Shown: positions 11,601-21,431 of the stretch, piece by piece
How positions within the stretch are numbered: position 1 is the stretch's first letter
Layout of the letters: the number at the start of each line of letters is the position of its first letter
Assembly: GCA_907165135.1 (NCBI GenBank)
Contig: OU015567.1
Coordinates: 8,747,001 to 8,811,000, forward strand
Length of the DNA: 64,000 nt
Source: Oikopleura dioica
Lineage: Eukaryota > Chordata > Appendicularia > Copelata > Oikopleuridae
Reading direction: 5' to 3'
The notes under the pieces: generated by a model
Databases searched by the model: none
Told to the model about the DNA's origin: nothing
Seen by the model: only the letters and a program-made list of their open reading frames with translations
Translations under genes and position numbers: made by a program

Positions 11601-11960
11601 AAGTCAATTATTTTTAAAATTTTTCAATAAACTTGCGTAAACTCGTTTGATGAAAATGACGAACATCTTCGATTGATGTCCGAGCCACGTGAACTTTTCA
11701 TTGAAAAACCTTGGGAAATCTGCGGGGATGTGGATAGAGTTGGCTGGCATCTTAATGATATGGTACGGATGAGACTCTTGGTAATTCCGATGCAATCTGT
11801 GACAAGCTGACGGAAGGTTGCGTTTACGTAGTCCTGCTTATTCTCACTTTTGAAGAAAAATAAGGAAACAATAAAAAATAGCCTGAAATATAGATGGAAA
11901 CGAATGTTTCTGCAAATATACTTTTTCTGCTTTTTTTATGAACCATAACGATGGTGTATT
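11601..11960 (-). CDS. Possible small two-exon gene, unresolved
   Basis: A possible first exon at about 11844-11945 starts ATG GTT CAT and includes a hydrophobic stretch (FVSIYISGYFLLFPYF), followed by GTGAGA and a 39-nt intron ending GTCAG. Downstream, two frames are open for about 55-60 codons: one reads HIIKMPANSIHIPADFPRFF, the other serine-rich. Only one can be real and no family is recognisable, so this is a weak call based on open frames and plausible splice sites. Confidence 0.25.
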
Positions 11961-12009
11961 GTAACTGGCAGTGAAAAATGATGAAGATAAAAAGAGAAAA
12001 AATGAGAAA

Positions 12010-13350
12010 TTATCCAGCCATCAATTGACCAGCGGTGTCGCGAATTTCGTTTGGGAGAATTGGCGACGTGCAAATTGCTTGATTCAAGTCAGCCAGAGTG
12101 AATCTGAGTCGAGTTGGTTGATAAACTTTCTGAGTTGCCTTTTCTTTCTTGACGTATTCAATGACTCCGAGTTGGAGAAGTCGCTCGAAGCATTTCTTTA
12201 CTTCGGTTCTTGGAATCTCGTACTTTTTCTGTTGATGCTGTCGTTTCCAAACTATTGAAATATTGCTTATATTGCTTTTAGAGGCTTTGAAAGTGTACCT
12301 AGATATTCTTGATAGACTGCGATGAGGTGAATATCTGCCGTATCTTTCTTGATCAACGAGGCGTAGCAAAGAAGAATAATCAGTTCAAAAACCGAGCAAC
12401 CAAAGAGTAGATCTTTATTGCTTCTTGATTCTATTTGCTGGAGGACGATTTCCGCCGGTAATTCTGGCTTCAAAAAGGGATGAGAAAGAGAAACCTCTCA
12501 AAAAGTACCTGTTGAGGATCAAGAGCAGCGATAGCAGGAACAAACAACGACTTGAAATCGGCTATAGAAGTCGAAACCCTAGATTGCTTTTTGAAAAACG
12601 GAATATGAAGGAAAATCATACTTTGCGTAGTCGATCAAATGGTCGTAAAGTCCCATGAATCCATCTTCTACGGATTCTTCCCACAGTTCTCGGAAATTCT
12701 TTTCCCGCGGCATGACAGACAGTAAATCTTCTTTTGCGATTTCGATGAGTTCTTTGTCAGAAGCTGGTGGAATCAGATGAACGGCACTAGCAAAACGGCT
12801 CCTAATTGAAAATCATACAATCGGTCAGAGAATGCGATTCTAACCTGATTCGCTTTTCCAGCGCCTCGAGCGCGTCAATCTTCAAGGAAGTCGCCACTAC
12901 CAATTTGCTTGCTTTGCGCGCTTCCTCCAGCAGCCCATAAAGCCATCGCTCCTGAGCAGCCAGAATTGTTAATTCTTCTAAAATGATCACTTCCGGTTGA
13001 TTTGGATCAAACTCAAAATCCAGCGCGGAGGAAATGTTCTTGATGTCCGTCAAGCCAGAAATGTACGTTTCTTTGATTTCGCCAACTTGATCCGAAGCTT
13101 GCTCTGAATTTCAAAATCAAAGTCAATGAATTTCTGATTCTTTCAACTAACCGATCGCATTTTTGATGATAAAGGACTTTCCAGAACCAGGAGCGCCAAT
13201 GAGCAAAATATTTCCACTTTCTTTTCGTTTGATTCTTGAGCAAATTATCGAACAAAGCTTATCGCATGTTTCTTTTATCGAAGGCCTAACTGTAGAAAAG
13301 TGATTGATATTTATCAATCTTTTTAGCAGATCTTTCTGAAACTCGCTCAT
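12010..13350 (-). CDS. ORC4: Origin recognition complex subunit 4
   Basis: AAA+ ATPase subunit of the origin recognition complex, which marks replication origins in the nucleus. The first exon (13152-13350) has Walker A GAPGSGKS; the next (about 12840-13110) has Walker B-like VIILEEL and then ASKLVVATSLKIDALEALEKRIRSRF, matching the ORC4 sensor and arginine-finger region (family form: LEKRVKSRFSHR). The C-terminal exon at 12010-12260 carries the winged-helix stretch VKKCFERLLQLGVIEYV and ends in DTAGQLMAG. Exons are separated by introns of about 40-50 nt. Its ATG lies only about 97 bp below the CMTR2 stop on the same strand, so the two may be co-transcribed. Walker B is EE rather than DE, a mild variation. 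Confidence 0.85.
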
Positions 13351-13447
13351 TCTAAATCGCGGTACAGTTTTAGTACAGGGCCAATCTGTATCAGCTTATC
13401 TTTGAAGAATAAAGGCAGTAAAATGGGCGAAGTACTGGTAGAAAATC

Positions 13448-16400
13448 TCAGGTGTTTGCTGAAGCTGTCTTACTATCGTTTTTCAAATTCTCTTTCTCCC
13501 TCAACACCGGGCTTTTCCTAACTATCAAATTTTCCCTCTCTTCTTTATCCAACAGAGCAAGACAGGTGCATTGAATGAGCCAGTCGTTCACCTTCCTCAG
13601 ATGTCGCAGAAGATTATGTTCGATAGCCAGCAATTTCATGGGAAAGAGTTCGAGGACTTCTTCTGATTCTAGTTCTCGTTGAATCGTTGGAAACCAATTT
13701 AGAACGTTATTCGTTCCGTTATGTTGGAATGGTTTTTTGGGGACCATTCTTCTGAGAATGTAAATGATATATCCGCGCGCTGGAATTATTGGTTCTACGC
13801 TGTCGAAAGTGTTGAAGAGAAGAACGAGTAATTGAGCACTCAGCCTAAAAATAAGGACGGATAAGAGAGCCATTTTTCAAGTTGTCGGAAAACAAGTTGA
13901 CCAGGTTTTAGTTATGTAACAAGAACGCGTGTTCTACCTTGAAGCAAACGTAGTATGGTTAATTTCCAAGATCAAGTGTCCATTCTTGTCCAAAAGCCGA
14001 ATCGCCTCCCTCAAGTCCGAAATGAAGTGGTTGCGAATGATTAGTTCTGGCCAGGCAACGCCGACGCTGCCCTGCACCTTGACGTGGACCATTTTGAAGC
14101 TGGAATCTTCTAACATTGATGTGTTTTCGCGGGACAAGTTTAATGTCGATGGATCGTCAATAAGTCGCTTAATATTTCGCGGGTAGGGGCATTCATCTGA
14201 GATGAGTTGAGCTTTATTGAATAATTCAGGGCGGTATTTGATCAATGCGCTGTACCAAGACATCCAATGGTCACTAACTGTCAACGAATTCGTGATTTTT
14301 TCTAAACCGGATAAAACATCAATTCTTTCAAAAAAACGCAACAAGTTCTATCCTCCTTTCCTAATCGTTTCGGACTCTTGACGATCCCCAATTTTGTAAA
14401 TCTAAATCGACACGTCTGAAATCTTTTGATATTCGGCAGCCGTTGATTTTTCATCTTTTCCAAATCACTCTCCAGTTCTTTGAGGCAAAGAACTAAAAAT
14501 CTTGAAAAAATGGTCGTTGATGTTGCCCTACGTTCACGATTCTTTCTTTCGTGTAAGTTTCCTTGTCGTCTGCGTCCATCAAAGATAGTTGTGTTGAATT
14601 TTATATGGCTCCACGGGTGTTCTTTTCACGAGGTTTCGCTTATCAAAAAAATTCAATCAAAATTTGGGGCCTTTCTATAGAACCAGGGACAAAATTTGGC
14701 AAGTAAGGATATATTATATTTCGAGTAAATGTACAAATAAATATAAGGCTCTTCACACATCACTAATGTCGTCTCGATTCGTCACTTTGACTGTAACTTC
14801 ACGGCTGTCGCGTCGTTTTCTATGGCGGAAGCTTCTGAGGCAGTATTGTACAAACGCGAAGATGAGCAAAAGGCAGGAAAAGACCATCAAACCGATAGAA
14901 TCACTAGATTTCTGATAAAATAAAAAATGGGATGACGAACTTACCGAACAAGGCCATCTGGGGGCATTTCTTGGGCGAGGACCATGAATAGTCCGATCAT
15001 ACCGCAAACGAGATTGAATACACCGCAAGTAAGGCACACACATCCTGGACTCGTCTAAAGAAAATACTGATTAACTCGAACTAAAAATACCTTGAGAAAT
15101 TTGCATCTTTCTCTTCAGACAAGAGTTAAGACTGAGACGACAATTTGGAATTAAAAAAATCAAGCAATTCCCAGTACAGTAAGCTCTACAAGCCCTAAGG
15201 GGCCATAGAAAGCTTTATTCGAATTAGATATTGGATTTTTAATAACATCAATCGCAAAACATTAAATTAACGAGTTTAGCTTACCCGGGATATTCGCTCA
15301 TCAGAAGCTATTTCGACGATTTTTCTTTCTTGTCCATAATTTTGAACAACCATCAATCAAAAGTCAGGAAATTGCTCATTTGAAAGTAGTCTTCTTTTCT
15401 CAGTTTTTCTTTTCAAAAGTCGGGGTATTGTTTCTCTGGTGAAATGGGAAAAAGTCGGATAAAATGTCAGCGTTTTTTCGGATTCCCGCGTGGGTGGTAT
15501 AACCTACAGCGACGCGCAGCGTGAGCCCAGAGTTCGCACTAAAGCGCCCTCTTTTGAAACTTCACCCCAATTCAAGCGCGATCCCTTTTTGATGATAAAT
15601 TTAAACCTCGTTCCTTTCAAATTAGCGAGGTTCATTTTGTTCGATAGAATTTGCTTGTTGCTTAGGACGAATTGCGACATGTCGATGTTCCAATCTTTGT
15701 TGCATTTCTCGAACTCGAGATTATCCGCAATCGCTTTTCTTTGTCGATTTATGAAAAATCTATAATGGCTTAAAACACATGCTGTCGATAACTATTGACT
15801 GTCATTGGACTTGAGTTACCGCAGATGACTAGCTAAAGATGCGCATTAATGAGAAACGATCCTCCATTTTAGCCATGCCTTATCACATCAAGATTGGCTT
15901 CGAGAAACCCCGCCGAGTTCTCCAGCGGTGCCATTCTACCAAAATAGCCCCGCATGATCAAATATAGCTCCGAGTTCCCAGCCTATTTTGGGATTACCAA
16001 AGGGCCACAAATAAAACTGATACACATGAAGGATGAAACCACTTTTTAATCCCGTGCCTTGCTGGACGCCGGTTTCACAAGCTCAACGATTTGAAAAGAC
16101 GACGCAGCTGACTCCAGGATCTTTAGCGAACTTTCGTGGCAGCAGCAGAAGAGTTTTAACACTGCGTTTCCCTTGTTTTTCAGTTTGTAGCAAATCGCTA
16201 CAAATTGCTGTTAGGGTTCACTGGCCGCAAAAAGCACTGGACAATCGATGAGTTTTGATGGATTAATTCTAATCTATGCCTTCAGATGAAAATTAATAAA
16301 CAAAACTATACCATTTTATCGACCAGTGATGTAAAAAATACCTTTATATTCGGATGTTTTAAGCTCGGCACTATTCTCCTCCTGAAATTCTGGATCAGCG

Positions 16401-17155
16401 GAGCAATCAACCCCACCATCTCCTGTCACCAACGAAAATTGCTTCCCCTTCAAGTTGGCGAGAGAGCCGAAATTGAAGATATTACCAGTGTTGTCCTAAT
16501 TGAAAATGGTCATCACTCAAACTCGATTTGGTTTGAAATCGACTTACTGTGCCAAATACCCATCTGTGAGGGAATTCTAAAATAAGAGTGTCGACTCTTA
16601 TAACTGCTCCTGGATCGGACTCTTCATGGTGGGGATTAAGTGTTGCTGCTCGCCAGTCGGGGAAGTAATTGTATCTGCGATATTCAGATGCCCAGTACTG
16701 CAACAGCGCGGATATAAACGCTCCTGGAGCTTCGCATAAATGCAACGAGTTGAAACCACCTTTCCCGACGTTCGGAGAATCCGCGATCAGCTCCGGAACA
16801 TTCCAGAGAATCTCATAAAACTTCAACCAAGCTTGCGTTAAAAGAGGAGCTTTGATTGTCTTATCCTCTCTTAGATCTTTCAAAACTTCTGATGCTGGAT
16901 GCAATTGAGTTGTTGTTTCATGCCACTTTGTTATTTCCAGGCCGCTTGTAAAAAATACATGCATTGATTGATTTCACGCTAGAATTACCTTAATTGCCTT
17001 TGTTGCTCCAATAATTCGGCTCGTAATTTAGCGTACTGCCCGTAAAGCTCTGCTAGTCTTTCCGGCGTGTTAGTAAAATCGTTATCCAGCTCATTTGCGA
17101 TCACTCTCTTGCGTTTCAAAGTACTGCGCTCGAGTAAAATCTCCTCTAATTCCAT
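13448..17155 (-). CDS. CMTR2: Cap-specific mRNA 2'-O-methyltransferase 2
   Basis: Enzyme that methylates the second transcribed nucleotide of capped mRNA. The start MELEEILLERSTLKRKRV (17155) is followed by KWHETTTQLHP and the signature FNSLHLCEAPGAFISALLQYW (near 16740) that binds S-adenosylmethionine. The next exons give TGDGGVDC (catalytic Asp region), VLKLF (catalytic Lys region) and VKPASSKAR. An exon near 15480-15760 (FFINRQRKAIADNLEF) and the region 13448-14510 (LREAIRLLDKNGHLILEI ... NTFDSVEPIIPARG) match the degenerate C-terminal Rossmann domain. One junction (about 16045, SSKAR then an in-frame TAA) needs a non-GT donor, for example GA...AG. A separate small gene (14753-15353) lies between the C-terminal exons and the middle exon, so the locus may be split or contain a nested gene. 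Confidence 0.75.
14753..15353 (-). CDS. Small two-transmembrane protein, function unknown
   Basis: Three exons (15285-15353, 14945-15054, 14753-14903) join in frame to 109 residues. Residues about 24-50 form a first hydrophobic segment with conserved-looking cysteines (CVCLTCGVFNLVCGMIGLFM) and residues about 63-82 a second (IGLMVFSCLLLIFAFVQYCL). The tail is strongly basic then acidic (RHRKRRDSREVTVKV ... DDISDV). The third exon starts after CTAG at 14904, the only acceptor that keeps frame. It lies on the same strand as CMTR2 and between CMTR2-like exons, so it is either nested in a CMTR2 intron or separates two genes. No family recognised. Confidence 0.65.
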
Positions 17156-17640
17156 GCTAAAAATTCAAAATTGCCGCTGCTTCTGCAATCAAGTAAGAAA
17201 GACCAAAAGAAGACGAATTGCTCTCGGACTTATTTATTATTGAATCTCAGATATTTTTACAAAGATTGGGAGTCAAAATACCCCAGTAAAGCTTTTTTTA
17301 AGTTGGCAGAATTTGTTGTTTTTTTTTTCTTGAATTGGGTATGGATAGGGGATGGATAAAAAATGGCCGGGTGGATATTTTATTCTTTTTATTTTAAAGT
17401 TTTAAAAAAAATCTTTCAATGCAATAGCAGTCGTAGTAATGAGCCTGAACTGGGTTTCAAAGCCGTTTTTTTTCTTGTTTGTTTGTTGAACACGGTAATA
17501 CAGAAGAAGTAGAAGTAGAAGCAAAGAAAATAGCGAACGCGTCTTCATGAAATCAGGACGGTTGAACTTTCTTTTGTGACAGAAAAAGTAAAAATTAGAA
17601 GTGTCTTGTTTGTTTATATAGGGAAAGGGTTGAACCCAGC

Positions 17641-20600
17641 TCAACCAACAGCGTCAGGTTCAACGCTCTCGTCAATTTGGAGCTCGTCTTCGGATGAGTC
17701 GTTCTCAGGTGGAGGCGGTTTTGGCAATCTGAAAGGGAAACATGAGAGTTAGTTTTTCGTAATTAGGAGTTACTCTTTCGCCGGGGGAGGAGTTTCTGGT
17801 GGTGCGGATTCTTCCGTTTTAGTCTCGCTTTTGGCGGGTATGCTTGTCTTTGACGGCTCTGGCTCTGTTTCAGTGGGTTGATTGTTGGCAGCTGAGTTCT
17901 GTGATTCGGGAGCTTTTGCAACTTCGTACTGCTGAAGAGCATTTTCAGATGAATCGGATGTCTTCTGCGATGGCGGATCCGGTTTCACAGGAGCCACCGG
18001 TGGAGCCGCTTGTTTGTTTGGAACTTTGACGTTAGTTTTAATTTTGACAGAGGCGCCAATCGGTAGCCCACGGATCGGCTTGAGACCTTGCGGCCTGGCT
18101 TGTGGATTCAAAGGAGTTCGGGGCGAAGGACTCTGCACCGCGCGGATAGGAGCTACTGCCCCTTCGGGTCGTCCTGGTCTGACTCCAGGCCCTTGCATTC
18201 CTGGCCTCGATTGAGGAGGCATGCTTGGTCTGCTTGATGGACCAGGCGCAGCGCCGGAAAAGTGCGGTCTCTGGGGACGCATTTGCATACGCTGCCCTGG
18301 CTGAACTGGTCGTGGACCTCTCTTCATGTCAGGTCTCATTGGACCCGCTCCTCTCATCGGCGCATGCGGATGTTGGTGTCTTGGTGAATTCGATGATCCT
18401 TGAGAGAGACCCGGTCGGCCGGCAGGGTTGAAACTCGGCCTCATTGGACGAGGTCCCCCTTGTGGCATCCCCGGTCGCACCATTTGATTTTGCATTCCAA
18501 CGGGTCGTGGGCCTGTTCCCATAATTGGCCTTGCTAGATGACCCGGTGAGGTGTTCGTCCCCGACTGGTTGACGATCGGACGACTGAGGGTAGGCGATGC
18601 TGGTGGTGGACGATTTCCGCCTTTTTTAATTTCAATAGGCTTTCCTAGTGGAATCCCGCGAATTGGCTGTTGTGTTTTCGGTGGCTGTGGTTGTTGACTA
18701 CTTGTGGGTGGAGCGTGATGGCTAGTGTGACTTGGGTGTGTAACTGAAGGCTGTGAAATGTTCTGAAATGAGGTGGTTATGGAAAAAAGAAAGGGAGATC
18801 GAACCTGGCTGGACATCCTGGGGAAGGCGACGAGCCAGGCTGGCTGGTTAGATTTGGAGTTACGTAACGTGGATGAGGTGGTTTTATTGGAGATGTCAGT
18901 GGAGGTTGACGGGCAATTTGAACGGGCGATTGCGAAGGAGAAGAAGTTGGAATCATTTGAGGAGGAACCTTTTTCGGAGTCGGGGGCGAGACAGGCACTG
19001 TGACTGAAAAGGGAAATTGATAAAATGTTCAATATTGGATTTTACCATTGCCATTCGTGGAATTATCTGGTTTTGGTTGTGGTTTTGCAGTTTGTAGATT
19101 TTCTAAAAAAATTTTTATTAAGAAACGAACGGACTCGTTACCTTTTTGTGATATATCTTTAGCAGGATCGGACTCGCTCTTTGTTTCGAGCTCTGATTTT
19201 TGTTTGCTTCTTTGCAAATGCTCCTTGACTTCTTTAGTCGTTTCTAGTTGTTTTGACATTTCAGTGGAAATTTTTGGTGGATTCTTTGGATCAGTGTTCT
19301 TGAATGCGTTTTTGAACTTTTCTTCAAGGCTAGAAGAACCGATTAAATCAAGGAAGAGAAAAAGAGCTACGGGTACCTTGGCGGTTTATTTTGCTTCTGG
19401 TGTAATTTTGAACTTAATTTTTGAATTTTAGCGTTGACAGAGGCGATTTGCTTTGCATCTACTTCAGCCGGAGCTGCCTCGTCCTCAAGATTGGCCTGTT
19501 GGTCAGAGGATCTGGACGGGCCGGGCTCGTCTTCTCCTCTTTCACTTTTAACATCTTTTTGCGACGCTACACCGTTCGAATTCTCACTCGATTTCGACGA
19601 GTTTTCATGAGCTATATTTTCGCTTTCTCCATTTTCAGTTTTGACAGTGACTAAGAGGATATTTTAATCAACTTGCACAGAGTTTGAGAGTTTATTCAAA
19701 ACCTTTTTCTGCACTTTCAGGACTAGGCACTTTTGTTTTATATTCAGTCACTACAAATGACGTGCCGCCGTAAGTTACAGTAAAATCAACGCCGGAAGAT
19801 CTGTCGATGTTTTCGTGCTTCCCGAGAAGAGCCAATTTTGAATGAATTTTTCGCGCCAACATCTTAATTTTTTATGACTACAGACGTGGAATAAAGGAGG
19901 ACGTACTTTTTGCATCGCATTTTCTTGTCGTTTTGGCGTTTTAGATCGTTTTTTCGCTGGCTGCGAACTAGAAGTATTCGGACTTTCGGGAATATCTCCT
20001 TCACTTTCGGACGACTCTTGCCTAGGTCTTCCTCTAGGCCTCTTTGCGGGCTAAAAATATCACAATAATGGCTTGAGGAGATAATAACTCACAGTTTTCC
20101 TGACAATCTGCTCTTCTTCGGAGGATTCTTCCTCCTTTTTCTTTCGCCCGCGTTTTCGCTTTTCATTTTTCGGCTTTCTTTTCGGCCCTCTCGATTTAGA
20201 TTCTACTTCGACGGATTCCTCGCTTTCAGATGGTTTTCTTGAGTACTGTCTTCTACCAGAAAGCCTACTCGCAGGCCTGATAGTTAGATGAATCCGTCGA
20301 AATCGAATGGAAGACTCACCTTGTATCACTAGCAATCGAGGACTGTTCCGATATCGATTCGTCATCATCTTCAGATAAATTTCCATTGACATGTGAGCCA
20401 CTGGCACCATTACTGTCCACCATGCTTTTGCGTCGTACCTCCTTATTGACGGATTTAACCCGGATATTCAAAATAATCAAAACAATTTTCTTTTTCTTTC
20501 CAGAAAAAATTAGTTAAATTTTTGTACTGTAGGTTATCTAGAAGGATGATCCTAATTTGGATAACCCACAGTAACATGTTACTTTGTGAGATAAAATAAT

Positions 20601-21198
20601 GATCGACAAAACATATTTTTTCATGCATGTGGAGGTATGGGATAATCAGTAACATGCAACGTACACCAAACTCATTTTTCGTTCGTAAAATCAACAAAGA
20701 AAAAATCGAAAGGCAAAATCAGGCTGGTGATCAAAATAAATGGTCAGTAACACTACTGGCTAATCTAACACTAATATCAATCAAGAAGTAGTAGCGTGTA
20801 AATGTAAATGTGTGATGTGTTGGTGAAGCGCGCTGTTACCTCCATCCCACCTCTGGGTTTCAACCCTGCCTCTATGGTGGATGTCGAGCCATCACCGTAC
20901 TGAGCAAAAAGCTGTGTCTGCTGTTGCTTCTGGATGATTTGCTCGGCTATGCGGCCGCCTTTGCGTGTTGATGATCCTCGCGGTGCCTCGCAGATCTTAA
21001 TAATTCCTAATTAAAAAACCGAAAGTTCAGTTCTCTTCTATGTCTTCAAAATTACACAAAAGTATCTCACGGTTATATTCTCACCTGGCATTTGTACGCT
21101 CCAACTTTATTCTGGTACGTGCAAACTGTGCATGACCACTGGTCTTCATCGAAATCTATCTGTTGTTTTTTCCTTACTTTGCCGCCAAGGCGCGGCAT
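17641..21198 (-). CDS. RYBP: RYBP/YAF2 homolog with a long proline-rich C-terminal extension
   Basis: RYBP/YAF2 are subunits of variant Polycomb repressive complex 1. Exon 1 (21085-21198) and exon 2 (20840-20995) encode a RanBP2-type zinc finger WSCTVCTYQNKVGAYKCQICEAP (Cys at residues 23, 26, 37, 40) followed by RGSSTRK, as in vertebrate RYBP. A basic, acidic-patched linker follows (20060-20450). The RING1-binding region near 19710-19850 reads ENIDRSSGVDFTVTYGG ... FVVTEY, equivalent to the NVDRS ... VIITDF core. Vertebrate proteins end soon after this (about 230 residues). Here the frame appears to continue through a Lys/Glu-rich part (19029-19300) into a Pro/Gly/Arg-rich tail of over 400 residues ending EPDAVG. 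The tail contains two copies of an IRG(I/L)P(L/I)G ... IK motif. Whether one transcript spans everything is inferred. Confidence 0.75.
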
Positions 21199-21431
21199 CT
21201 GAAAAAAAATGATTATAAAACAGAAGGATCCTCAAAGATCGAGATCTGAAGAAATAGCGATGGAAACAAATCTGTGGCAGTTTCTAGTGAAGCAGTAAAA
21301 ACGTTTGAACTTATTTGGCTGGATTCTTGTATAGAGCTGGCTTCTTTATCCTCCCTCCTGATTGATCAACTCCCCGGCTATGTAATTGCGTCCTAGATTA
21401 GTCAAAATATTATAAATGGATTGAATTTCTA

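Noticed and set aside
20455-20697. 80-codon minus-strand frame within the RYBP region
   Set aside because: It lies in the intron joining MEE to VRRKSMVDS; hydrophobic and AT-rich, with no function suggested.
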